A stretch of 64,000 nt of DNA from Bacillota bacterium (GCA_023410445.1 JAEYPT010000009.1:298076-362075); one strand, 5' to 3'. Numbered from the stretch's first letter, positions 8,153-14,859 are shown. Made by a program: numbers and translations. Notes: generated by a model not told the origin, from the letters alone.

Positions 8153-8425
8153 GCATGAACGATTATTATCAAAAAGTCAAGGGCGCAAAAGGCAACAGTC
8201 CCATAAATGGCACTCTGATATTTATTTCCTGCCATTTTTCCATTTTGTACTGCATTTCTAAAATCAGAGTAGTACGATCTTAAGTATCGCTGCCGAACAG
8301 ACGTTCTATAGCTACGGGGAATGCGGATGAATACGGGGATGAAAAAATGAATGCGGATTACGACGCGGAATTTGCGGCATTAACAATCCAAGCAAGCAAC
8401 GAATCTCTCAGACTGGCCAAGGCAC

Positions 8426-8974
8426 TCATTTTTTCCCTTGATGCTCAACCAGAAACCGAAGGTATTCCAGCGCCTGCTTCTTCTTATCGAGAGGCAGTTT
8501 ATTAAAAAGTTCATTGGTTTCCTCAACAAGCTTGTCACGCTCCGTGACAGGCTCTTTTTTTTGCGCCTTTTTATCATCAATCAAATAATAAATATGAAAT
8601 TTATTCGTTTTCTCATCAATATCAATATGATCAACGCATGTGGTAAGAAAAATTATAAGTTTGTCAAGTGGTTTTCCATCGTCTGAAATTCCAAACTGTT
8701 CGAAGGGATCCCCATGAAGTTCAGATTTGATTGAAAAAATAATAGCAGGAAGGAACTTCTGTATTTGATTTCAATTGGTAAACGGCGTTTCCTCCAGCAA
8801 GAAAGATGCTGGCACCTGAAAGAATACTGCTATAATTTTAATTATATTTGAATTCGGAGTTGCACCATTTTTCCATCGTGTTACAGAAGTTTTACTGATA
8901 TTATTCTGAATTGCAACAGAAGAAGGCGACATGTCCAGTTCAGCGCATAATACACAATATCGGTCATAAAACAC
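8426..8974 (-). pseudogene. XRE-type regulator interrupted by an in-frame TGA
   Basis: Translation from GTG 8974 (AAGGAG 8 bases upstream) gives a 67-residue helix-turn-helix protein (ISKTSVTRWKNGATPNSNII) that stops at TGA 8771-8773. The same frame then stays open for 114 more codons to 8426 with protein-like composition: IKSELHGDPFEQFGISDD, DHIDIDEKTNKFHIYYL, and a C-terminal LFNKLPLDKKKQALEYLRFL typical of XRE regulator tails. The second part has no usable start near its beginning. The simplest reading is one regulator of about 182 residues disrupted by a nonsense mutation. A truncated but functional DNA-binding domain is possible. Confidence 0.7.
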
Positions 8975-9068
8975 AAGAACATCTCCTTGATCTTGTGTAA
9001 TCAAACAAAATAACCTAACGGTTGCTAAACAGGCCGACGAGTAACTTAGAAGTAACTATTATATGATT

Positions 9069-9108
9069 ATGGTTATCAAGTCACTAAGGGTGGACTACCT
9101 ATAACCAT
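9069..9108. promoter_or_regulatory. Inverted repeat between divergent XRE genes, candidate operator
   Basis: ATGGTTAT at 9069-9076 is repeated inverted as ATAACCAT at 9101-9108, in the 197-bp region between the minus- and plus-strand regulators. This is the usual site of a phage-type switch operator. Binding is inferred only from position. Confidence 0.3.
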
Positions 9109-9171
9109 GATAACTGTTTTGTGATTTATAGTCAATAACGCAGATTATTATTTTGAAAGAAGGTAAAATCC

Positions 9172-9402
9172 GTGGCGCTAAAAGAAAATGTAAGGACTTT
9201 TCGGGTCGAAACCTTTCTCATTTGCAACTTGCGGAACGACTTGGCGTCAATCACGCAATGATATCGTATATTGAATCCGGAATGAAGATTCCCAGCCTCG
9301 CCCTGACAGTAGTCTTGCGAATGCGGCTGTATTATGGACGAACTGGTTGGAGACAATCCGCATAGGACAATCCACGACAGGAATACACATATTGCGGGGT
9401 GA
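9172..9402 (+). pseudogene. XRE/Cro-type regulator with two compensating frameshifts
   Basis: From GTG 9172 (AAGAAGG 8 bases upstream) the frame reads VALKENVRTFRVE and then loses the pattern. One frame over, NLSHLQLAERLGVNHAMI and SYIESGMKIPSLALTVV give a clear HTH. Returning to the first frame after about 9316 gives MDELVGDNPHRTIHD and a stop at 9400-9402. Together the three pieces reconstruct a typical 77-codon Cro-like protein, so a one-base loss near 9211 and a one-base gain near 9316 are the simplest explanation. A 70-residue open frame from 9153 exists but lacks the proper ends. Sequencing error is an alternative. Confidence 0.7.
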
Positions 9403-9407
9403 TCCGA

Positions 9408-9665
9408 ATGCCAGGGAAAAAACCGTATACTTTTACCGCAATCAGCTACATAATCGACAAGTCCGGGGACGGAAAAACACGCTGTCGCCAAGAAACAGTA
9501 TTTGAACAAGTCCCTTCCCCTAGGGGTACATACAAATTCAAGCCGATCAAACGCACCGTCTTCATGCCGGAATCGGAGCAGCTTGCTTATGATAAGCGGA
9601 TGATGCAGCATGCGAGCGAAGTCCTGTCCGATTATCTCTCAAACAAAATAGTTCAGGGCGATTGA
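9408..9665 (+). CDS. Small element protein of unknown function
   Basis: An 85-residue protein (MPGKKPYTFTAISYIID then KSGDGKTRCRQETVFE) directly behind the frameshifted regulator. Its first possible start, GTG 9399, overlaps that gene's stop; ATG 9408 is preferred, with GGGG 8 bases upstream. It has no membrane helix, cysteine motif or recognisable domain, and a mildly helical C-terminus (ESEQLAYDKRMMQHASEVL). Position in a regulator operon of a mobile element suggests a phage-type accessory role. Confidence 0.5.
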   Translation: MPGKKPYTFTAISYIIDKSGDGKTRCRQETVFEQVPSPRGTYKFKPIKRTVFMPESEQLAYDKRMMQHASEVLSDYLSNKIVQGD

Positions 9666-9712
9666 GAGCTTATACTGTATCAATCATAGCATATGGAGGT
9701 GAACTTACAACC

Positions 9713-10012
9713 ATGCAAAAAGCAACGAAAGCCGCGGCCAACGTCTATTATCAGGCACGAATCCGCGCGGCCGCTTACAACGATCAGCTGAATAGTCGCG
9801 AAGTTGCTGCGGAAGTCGTTTGCATCGAGAGGACAAGGCTTGCCAACATCGAACTCGGCAATCTCAATCCACACCCCGAGGAAATCAACCTGATGGCCAG
9901 CGCCTACAACGCCCCAGACCTGATCAATTTTTACTGCGCGCATCAGTGCCCCGTCGGTTGCGGCCGATGGGCTGAACCCCCGAAACCTCGAAAGCGCAGC
10001 TTTGAAAATTGA
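9713..10012 (+). CDS. XRE-like regulator of mobile-element type
   Basis: A 99-residue protein. YQARIRAAAYNDQLNSREVA followed by ERTRLANIELGNLNPHPEEI is the HTH pattern of XRE-like proteins found in clostridial prophages and integrative elements, ending in the characteristic NAPDLINFYCAHQCPVGCGR with three Cys. ATG 9713 is the likely start (GGAGGT at 9695-9700, 12 bases away). It overlaps the next gene by 11 bases in another frame. Confidence 0.7.
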   Translation: MQKATKAAANVYYQARIRAAAYNDQLNSREVAAEVVCIERTRLANIELGNLNPHPEEINLMASAYNAPDLINFYCAHQCPVGCGRWAEPPKPRKRSFEN

Positions 10013-10196
10013 ACGGCTGACACGAAATATCGATGCGACCGCTCAGGACATTTCCGACATCGCCGAAGATGGAAAAATCACGGCCGACGAAAGGAAACTG
10101 TTCGATAGCCGCCTGCAGCAGCTCCGCGAGCTGAAAAAGTCTATTGAGGAACTGACTCTTATCGCGGAGGAAACCAACACCGGGACAAGCCCATGA
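10002..10196 (+). CDS. Small helical partner protein of the upstream XRE gene
   Basis: A 64-residue protein starting with TTG inside the end of the preceding gene. It is strongly helical and acidic (DISDIAEDGKITADERKLF then LQQLRELKKSIEELTLIAEE). In related elements a similar helical segment follows the same XRE-like protein. The overlap indicates translational coupling. Function is unknown. Confidence 0.6.
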   Translation: MKIERLTRNIDATAQDISDIAEDGKITADERKLFDSRLQQLRELKKSIEELTLIAEETNTGTSP

Positions 10197-10238
10197 CGCC
10201 CGCTGCCACGATTATGGCCGGTATTAATCGTGAAGGTA

Positions 10239-10385
10239 CTACTTCTTTATGAGGGCAATTATTGAAAGAATAAGAGCCGCAATCGCAATCCAGTGGTCTT
10301 TGAAATATTTGATTCTTCGGGTCCTTACGAGATACTGCATTGTTTTTGTTGATTCTTCTTTTATTAAGCGCGTCCAATCATCCAT
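10239..10385 (-). CDS. Small single-pass membrane protein
   Basis: A 48-residue peptide (MDDWTRLIKEESTKTMQYL) with one C-terminal membrane helix (WIAIAALILSIIALI) ending in KK. GAAGGGGG lies upstream of the ATG. Similar tiny membrane proteins are common in prophages. Function is unknown, and longer in-frame starts up to 10439 are possible. Confidence 0.5.
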   Translation of the reverse strand: MDDWTRLIKEESTKTMQYLVRTRRIKYFKDHWIAIAALILSIIALIKK

Positions 10386-10449
10386 CACAAGGCATCCCCC
10401 TTCTTTTTCCATTTTACGGCAGGGAGAAATAGAGTTCAAGAAAAGAATA

Positions 10450-10623
10450 TCAAGAAAAATCCAAAGTAGAAGCGTCTGAGGCTTCCGCTCTTATCGTTTC
10501 AATTGCATGGTAAACGGATTCTTTATCCTGGGTAGGTTCACTCGTACAAAGAGCCTTAAAATCATCCCTTAAGACACTGAAATAATATTCGCCTTTTCCT
10601 GTTTTATAAATTGCAAAACGCAT
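10450..10623 (-). CDS. YegP/DUF1508-like small protein
   Basis: A 57-residue protein with a single DUF1508-type unit: FAIYKTGKGEYYFSVLRDDF, then a strand and a helix (KESVYHAIETIRAEA). YegP-family proteins usually contain one or two such units and have no established biochemical role. ATG 10623 follows GAAGG. A GTG at 10632 is an alternative start. Confidence 0.6.
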   Translation of the reverse strand: MRFAIYKTGKGEYYFSVLRDDFKALCTSEPTQDKESVYHAIETIRAEASDASTLDFS

Positions 10624-10715
10624 AATTCTCACACCTTCACAGCCAACAGTCAGTATACAACTGCAAGATTATAGTATGATTAGAAAATTTATCTTTATAA
10701 ACCTGAAAACGGTTC

Positions 10716-11009
10716 TTATGCTTTCCGTGTTCCACTCAATTGAAAGATTCCAGAGTCAGTTGTCACTCTGGCTTTGAGCGAATCGCCATCAATCGTACCT
10801 TTTGCAGAATATCTGATATTAAAAATGCTCGCATTGAGGGTCCCGGAAAGCGCAAACGAATTACCGTTAGCTTTTCCGTTCCTAAAATAGTTCGTATACC
10901 CCATCGCGTGAACGGATCCCCGTAAGGCTCCGTTTTTATCCGTAAGCTTTAATACCCCTCTTTGAGGTCCGATTGGAGTTAATAAGGTCACATCGAAAGT
11001 ACCATTCAT
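10716..11009 (-). CDS. Beta-strand-rich small protein of unknown function
   Basis: A 97-residue protein from ATG 11009 (MNGTFDVTLLTPIGPQRGVL). The sequence alternates polar and hydrophobic residues with regular glycine turns (GALRGSVHAMG, GNSFALSGTL, KGTIDGDSLKARV, GIFQLSGTR), consistent with a small antiparallel beta-barrel of repeated hairpins. An upstream in-frame start at 11084 is less likely. No enzymatic motif is visible. Confidence 0.55.
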   Translation of the reverse strand: MNGTFDVTLLTPIGPQRGVLKLTDKNGALRGSVHAMGYTNYFRNGKANGNSFALSGTLNASIFNIRYSAKGTIDGDSLKARVTTDSGIFQLSGTRKA

Positions 11010-11125
11010 GATTTCAACCACTTTTCTTAATAAGATGTTTTTAGTATATGTCGGTTCATGCGGAGCAAACACAAACGCTTTCATGAATACACAGTATATA
11101 TGGGGCTGGAAAGAAGATAATATTT

Positions 11126-11638
11126 ATGTGGCAGACAGCATTGAACACGATCGGAACAGCGGCGGTGGCCGCGCTTGTGACGGTAATTTGTGTGGCGATC
11201 AAATCCATTGGGGGAGCCGCGGCGAATTTGATCGGAAAGAAAGCGGCAGCATGGGAAGTGAAAATCGGCGCGGATGCCTACAACCATAGCCTCGTGGTTA
11301 CCCGCGAGATGTGGGGCGCCGTCGCTGAAGAAGTCCGTACAAATCCCGAGCTGCAAAAGCTGGTGAGCAAAATCGAAGTGAAGCAGCAACTCTTCACGCA
11401 GAAAATCCAAAAGGCTATTCCTGGTCTTACCGATGATGAGATTGTGCAGCTCCGGCAGGCGGTTGCTGGCGAAGTAAACAAAGGGAAAGCGGCGATTGAA
11501 TCGCCCACCGATCCGGAGTCCGCGGCGGATCAAGCTATTCGGATGGCGAACGAAGCAGTAGAAGCAGCAAATAATGCCACACAGCCCGCACCCTCTGAAA
11601 ACGGGGCGGTCGCACCGTCCGCCACCGGTGCGGTGTAA
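11126..11638 (+). CDS. Holin-like protein, LLH family
   Basis: A 170-residue protein with an N-terminal membrane helix (about 8-27, IGTAAVAALVTVICVAI), a central helical region (EVRTNPELQKLVSKIEVKQQ, KAIPGLTDDEIVQLRQAV) and an Ala/Pro-rich disordered tail. This layout matches phage holins of the LLH superfamily (Holin_LLH). No endolysin gene accompanies it here, which supports remnant status. Only a weak AAAGAAG lies upstream of the ATG. A strong terminator follows. Confidence 0.65.
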   Translation: MWQTALNTIGTAAVAALVTVICVAIKSIGGAAANLIGKKAAAWEVKIGADAYNHSLVVTREMWGAVAEEVRTNPELQKLVSKIEVKQQLFTQKIQKAIPGLTDDEIVQLRQAVAGEVNKGKAAIESPTDPESAADQAIRMANEAVEAANNATQPAPSENGAVAPSATGAV

Positions 11639-11663
11639 CCTGTAAAATATCGCATAAATGATT

Positions 11664-11703
11664 TAGGCCCTTCCGGTCATCCAAAGATGACCGAAAGGGC
11701 CTA
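11664..11703 (+). terminator. Terminator of the holin-like gene
   Basis: A 17-bp stem with one mismatch: TAGGCCCTTCCGGTCAT (11664-11680) pairs with ATGACCGAAAGGGCCTA (11687-11703), loop CCAAAG, followed by TTTG. Confidence 0.7.
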
Positions 11704-11856
11704 TTTGTCAAATGAGCTGCTATATAATCATTAAGAGGCAAGGAGGTCTATTTGTAATCGGGCAAAAATCAGTATCAAATATAAGGAGTTAGCATAATTT
11801 AAAATCAGGTTATATTTTACGATGAATTAGACACCATATCTCTTTCCTGACAAGTC

Positions 11857-12036
11857 TTAGAAAAATCTACGGCATCTAAGAATTTGTTCAATGCGTTCCA
11901 GCAAAACGCATAGCTCTCGCCGGGAAAGGTCATCAAGACTTTCGAGAATTCCTATAAACGAGCATTCTCTATCCCTATCTCTATCCCTATCTCTGCCGTT
12001 GTCGTTGTCATTGTCATTGTCAAAAGAACACGACAT
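11857..12036 (-). CDS. Small protein with Asp-Asn and Arg-Asp dipeptide repeats
   Basis: A 59-residue protein from ATG 12036, with AAGGAGGG upstream. After MSCSF it contains four Asp-Asn dipeptides, Gly, then five Arg-Asp dipeptides. The C-terminal half is an ordinary amphipathic helix (LDDLSRRELCVLLERIEQIL). The dipeptides are encoded by hexanucleotide tandem repeats (GACAAT and AGGGATAGAGAT units, 11965-12022), so copy number is likely to vary between strains. The gene is in the element and has no assigned function. Confidence 0.65.
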   Translation of the reverse strand: MSCSFDNDNDNDNGRDRDRDRDRECSFIGILESLDDLSRRELCVLLERIEQILRCRRFF

Positions 12037-12200
12037 TTTAGGCCCTCCTTCTTTACGATTTGCTCTATAATATGCGGTTGTGAAGAAGCTTGTCAATGTG
12101 ATTGTCAGGAATGTGAATGAAGCATAAAGTTTAGAAAAACGAGAATAATCAATTATCGAGCGTATTACTTTATTCCGCGATTGTATATTTTCCCCTGTGA

Positions 12201-12283
12201 AAGCTCATTGGTTTGCTTCAAGCGATCCAATGGGCTTATTTTTGTTAGCAAATGAGCCTCCGAGATGAAAGCCCGAGGCTCAT
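12201..12283 (+). terminator. Two tandem terminator-like hairpins
   Basis: Hairpin 1 pairs AAGCTCATTGG (12201-12211) with CCAATGGGCTT (12227-12237), then ATTTTTG. Hairpin 2 pairs ATGAGCCTC (12252-12260) with GAGGCTCAT (12275-12283), then ATTTTTT. They occupy the gene-free stretch 12037-12396, where no gene is seen that they would terminate, possibly marking a deleted gene. Confidence 0.6.
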
Positions 12284-12396
12284 ATTTTTTATCCTAAGTC
12301 CTCTACGGGTTATTCTTAAAATGATATTATTCCACTACGGCGTTGTCGAATTTTGTTGTATAATAATTTAGTCGAATAATATTGGAGGGACAACGA

Positions 12397-12567
12397 ATGA
12401 AAATTGAAGACCTAAAGAAGCTGGACAAGCAGATAAGGCTAATACCGGACCCCTTTGGACGGGGATTTTAAACGCTTAAAATGACACTGGCCGAATGGGC
12501 CGGTCGGAGCGAAATTTCGGCGACCGAGCTAGCCGATCAGTATTTAGCGTGGAAGTGGAAAAAATAG
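12397..12567 (+). pseudogene. Short gene with an in-frame TAA
   Basis: ATG 12397 has GGAGGG 7 bases upstream and encodes MKIEDLKKLDKQIRLIPDP and five more residues before TAA at 12469-12471. The same frame continues as TLKMTLAEWAGRSEISATEL and ends with TAG at 12565-12567. The second part has its own ATG (12481) but no ribosome-binding site. The two halves look like one protein of about 55 residues, broken by a stop or by paired indels near 12462-12471. Function is unknown. Confidence 0.45.
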
Positions 12568-12571
12568 AAAA

Positions 12572-12596
12572 TCCCGGCAGCCGATCGCTGCCGGGA
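12572..12596 (-). terminator. Hairpin terminator, minus strand
   Basis: TCCCGGCAG (12572-12580) pairs with CTGCCGGGA (12588-12596). On the minus strand a T-rich tract follows (TTTTCTATTTTTT), so it probably ends the DUF6385 gene transcript. Confidence 0.55.
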
Positions 12597-12758
12597 AAGT
12601 ACAAGAACAGAAAATAGGGACTAAAATAGAATGCACAGAGCAAACGAGAATATACTTCGAAGATACAACGAGCCCCGGCGGCCTTTATCGAAATAACCCG
12701 AACTGTTAAACCACGCTGCTTCGTCTCTCTTTGATGACGAGAGTTAATTCTTTAAGTT

Positions 12759-13601
12759 TTAAGTCTGCCCGATGTAACTGATCTTTAGAGTAGTTGTCAA
12801 TGTTAGATCATTAGAGTGATAATATAAACGGGCATATTTGGCATAGTAGCTTGGCGATAGAACCCCTGTTTCACCTGCGGGTACATTCGTTTGAGGATGC
12901 GTGACATAGGTTACTCCATCAATACTCTCTTCGACCCCAACGGCAGCGGAGATTGCGCCCGTATTGGTAAAGAAAAAACTTGATTGCCGTTTTTCTGAAA
13001 TGTCTTGAGGTGTTGAAGTTTGGTCCCCTGGCAGAACGTCAACAGTTTCTGTAGTTATGTCGATTTTGCGACCAACGAGCGTAACATCAGATGGAGTTGG
13101 TGGCGTATTTCCGGTCAAAATCAGTTGTGGACGGGTTGCTGGATTCGTTGCGGTGGCTGAGTCAAACAGAACGAATGAGCCGTCATCACAAGTAAGTGCA
13201 ATGCCAGAGAACGGTGAAATGTACCAGGAATTGATGAGCTGTGTTAAATCGATTTGAATTGTCATACCGATATCTGACGCCGCAACTGAGTGGGATGCCT
13301 GGATAATTGGATCAACTGTAACAGGCGTGCTGTATGTCACGGTTGTAACATCCAGCGGGGATGGAGCAGTTACTTTCTGAACGTTGATCGTACTCGGGCT
13401 TGATCCGGATTTTGAATAAACGACCAACTGTAGGACCGCACTAATCCACGGATTTCCATCCGGTAGGTTTGCCGTTTGGAAAAGGCCAGTACAGTCTCCC
13501 AGCCCTGTAACAGTTCCGACATAAACTACAGGGACTGTTGAAAAATTCGAAGTGGGAGCTTCCGATGCGATAAATGTTGAAGGCAAATTGATATTAGGCA
13601 T
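12759..13601 (-). CDS. DNRLRE plus DUF6385 protein, probable spore-surface type
   Basis: A 280-residue protein starting at ATG 13601 with AAAGGAG upstream. The first 170 residues resemble the DNRLRE beta-sandwich: an N-terminal LPSTFIASEAPTSNFS, a VVYVG strand, LTQLINSWYI and a final RPQLILTG strand. Residues about 178-280 match the DUF6385 type (GRKIDITTETVDVLPGDQ, FFFTNTGAISAAVGVEES, YYAKYARLYY). Such proteins occur in spore-forming clostridia, often near coat genes. It has no signal peptide. It lies about 150 bases inside the right junction, on the same strand as cotJA, cotJB and truncated cotJC, and could be read from the cotJ promoter. Confidence 0.75.
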   Translation of the reverse strand: MPNINLPSTFIASEAPTSNFSTVPVVYVGTVTGLGDCTGLFQTANLPDGNPWISAVLQLVVYSKSGSSPSTINVQKVTAPSPLDVTTVTYSTPVTVDPIIQASHSVAASDIGMTIQIDLTQLINSWYISPFSGIALTCDDGSFVLFDSATATNPATRPQLILTGNTPPTPSDVTLVGRKIDITTETVDVLPGDQTSTPQDISEKRQSSFFFTNTGAISAAVGVEESIDGVTYVTHPQTNVPAGETGVLSPSYYAKYARLYYHSNDLTLTTTLKISYIGQT

Positions 13602-13751
13602 TTTTAATTCTCCTTTCATAGGCATATTATGGTAAATATTCTATTTGTGCTACATAAGTTAAGAGGACGGCAACCGAGACGTCAGAAAAATATGGATCCA
13701 CAGGGATAAAACTTGTATCAGAGTATATAGCGTGGAGTGGGAGGAAATAGA

Positions 13752-13790
13752 ATCATAACAAATTGGAATATTGACCACCGTACTGACTGA
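13752..13790. other. attR-like junction
   Basis: On the plus strand the element arm ATCATAACAAATTGG (13752-13766) is followed by AATATTGA, the CC core (13775-13776) and ACCGTACTGACTGAT of cotJC. Joined across the core, the two element arms form an imperfect 48-bp palindrome (attP), and the two cotJC arms form CGGT-CC-ACCG (attB). Confidence 0.75.
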
Positions 13791-13866
13791 TAATGATTTT
13801 TGCAAGCTGGGGATTGGTCTGTTTAATTTTAACGGGATACTGCAGGCGCTTGTCATAACTCCACAT
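13753..13866 (-). pseudogene. cotJC: cotJC proximal fragment, truncated by the element
   Basis: From ATG 13866 (GAGGAG upstream, 14 bases after the cotJB stop) the frame encodes MWSYDKRLQYPVKIKQTNPQ then LAKIIISQYGG, the N-terminus of CotJC-type manganese catalases. After Gly31 the sequence enters the element and adds six foreign residues (QYSNLL) before TGA at 13753-13755. The normal protein is about 190 residues and forms the inner coat with CotJA and CotJB. The missing continuation is at 5883-5781. Confidence 0.9.
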
Positions 13867-13880
13867 AATTCACACTCTCC

Positions 13881-14138
13881 TCAAGCATTAAAGCCGTATT
13901 CCCACGGCCAGGGGCTCCGGATCCATTTCCACTGACCGTCGGAAACGCCGTTCATCGCCGTGAGGGGGCCGTATCTCCGCTCATACTCCGCCGCGGCCGC
14001 TATATATTTCTGCTGGTACTGAGAAAACAGGGCGATGGCCCCAGCGTCGTCCGGATGTGTGTTCAGGAAAAGGTGCAGGTCAAACAGGCTGAAGGCAAGC
14101 GCACTCAGCGTGCGCAGCATGGAATTCCGATCATTCAT
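13881..14138 (-). CDS. cotJB: Spore coat protein CotJB
   Basis: An 85-residue protein matching CotJB along its length: MLRTLSALAFSLFDLHLFLN, THPDDAGAIALFSQYQQKY, YERRYGPLTAMN, and the terminal WKWIRSPWPWEYGF. CotJB is made in the mother cell and incorporated in the spore coat. The ATG overlaps the cotJA stop by four bases, and the gene is followed after 14 bases by the interrupted cotJC. Confidence 0.92.
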   Translation of the reverse strand: MNDRNSMLRTLSALAFSLFDLHLFLNTHPDDAGAIALFSQYQQKYIAAAAEYERRYGPLTAMNGVSDGQWKWIRSPWPWEYGFNA

Positions 14139-14815
14139 TTCCGCACACTTCCTTCTCCGCCGCTCATGCGGAAGTAATTGGAGTAAAGATCGTTGACGTT
14201 TGCAGTAACGGGCATGGTCGAAGCGTTCGGCATGAATGCGCGGCTCCCAAGCCAGGGCTTAAAGAGCTCGGCGAAAATGGTCCCGTTTTCCAGAGCAGTG
14301 TCGCTGTCGTACAGCATGCCGAATTTTTGGAACGGGACGTAAGCCATGCCGATGGGCGTTTCCGCGGGGAACGCGCTCATCGTGCGGGGCTGCTGTGTGT
14401 TAGTCTGAGCTGGACTGACCATCGTCGGATTTGGCTGCTGGTAGGCCGGAAGAACACTGTTCCACTGTGGAACAGACTGTGCAGGGCTGACCTGTGCGGG
14501 AACTTTCTGCGGCGTTTCTGCCGAAAGGACGCTGTTCCACTGTGGAGCGGACTGCGCAGGGCTGACCGCGGTCGGGTTTGCCTGTTGGTAAGCCGGGAGC
14601 GTGCTGTTAAACGCCGGATTGGTTTGGGCTGGGGTGGACTGGGCAGGACTGACCTGTGAGGGGTCTTTCTGCTGCATTCCCACAGGCTGCGCGTTGGTCA
14701 CAGGGCGCACTGCGCTGCTCTGTGGGGGATTTATCTGCTGTGCGCCCTCCGTTTGCGAATTGGACTGCCACAGGGGCCGCGGGATGTTTGGAAAATTCCA
14801 CGTGTTGCTGTCCAT
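14135..14815 (-). CDS. cotJA: CotJA-domain spore coat protein with long repetitive N-terminus
   Basis: A 226-residue protein. The CotJA domain is at the C-terminal side (about 160-200: IGMAYVPFQKFGMLYDSDTA then LENGTIFAELFKPWLG). The first 150 residues are Gln/Pro/Ser/Asn-rich and contain repeats of the form SPAQS.PQWNSVL and LPAYQQ.NPT.VSPAQ. CotJA proteins are usually near 80-100 residues, so this one carries a long extra region. AAGGAGA precedes the ATG at 14815. It heads the cotJA-cotJB-cotJC operon, expected to be mother-cell specific. Confidence 0.85.
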   Translation of the reverse strand: MDSNTWNFPNIPRPLWQSNSQTEGAQQINPPQSSAVRPVTNAQPVGMQQKDPSQVSPAQSTPAQTNPAFNSTLPAYQQANPTAVSPAQSAPQWNSVLSAETPQKVPAQVSPAQSVPQWNSVLPAYQQPNPTMVSPAQTNTQQPRTMSAFPAETPIGMAYVPFQKFGMLYDSDTALENGTIFAELFKPWLGSRAFMPNASTMPVTANVNDLYSNYFRMSGGEGSVRK

Positions 14816-14851
14816 GTTTTCCGATCTCCTTTTTTAGAATCAATTTCTACC

Positions 14852-14859
14852 AGTATATG
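14852..14859 (-). promoter_or_regulatory. Candidate mother-cell (sigma-E type) -10 element for cotJ
   Basis: CATATACT on the minus strand resembles the sigma-E -10 (CATA then CA.T), 37 bases before the cotJA start. The -35 region is poor, so this is tentative. Confidence 0.3.

Larger units (their letters stand above)
5885..13775. mobile_element. 7.9 kb serine-integrase element inserted in cotJC
   Basis: The boundaries come from the split cotJC gene: 31 codons end at 13774 and the next codons resume at 5883. Joining them gives an uninterrupted Gln-Tyr-Gly-Gly-Pro-Asp-Gly-Glu-Leu run. The recombinase gene lies 26 bases inside the left end. A 15-base sequence (ATCATAACAAATTGG) occurs in inverted orientation at both inner ends (minus strand 5908-5894, plus strand 13752-13766), 9 bases from the core in each case. 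The cargo comprises XRE-type regulators, a holin-like protein, a DUF3862 protein, a DNRLRE/DUF6385 protein and several small genes. No capsid, terminase, replication or conjugation gene is visible, so it is a degraded prophage or a small satellite-like element. Confidence 0.85.

Noticed and set aside
8053..8235. A 60-codon minus-strand open frame
   Set aside because: It spans the likely promoter and leader of the DUF3862 gene and lacks a ribosome-binding site; probably chance.
8347..8505. A 52-codon plus-strand open frame (MNADYDAEFAALTIQ)
   Set aside because: It overlaps the conserved-looking C-terminal part of the minus-strand XRE gene and has only a weak ribosome-binding site; possible but not supported.
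11965..12022. Hexamer repeats as non-coding satellite DNA
   Set aside because: They are in frame within a gene that has a good ribosome-binding site and a non-repetitive, protein-like C-terminal half.
13659..13856. A 65-codon minus-strand open frame
   Set aside because: It runs in another frame across the truncated cotJC start and the attachment site, with no ribosome-binding site or protein-like pattern.
14440..14620. Direct repeats as a CRISPR array
   Set aside because: They lie within the cotJA frame and encode amino acid repeats; units are unequal and have no unique spacers.
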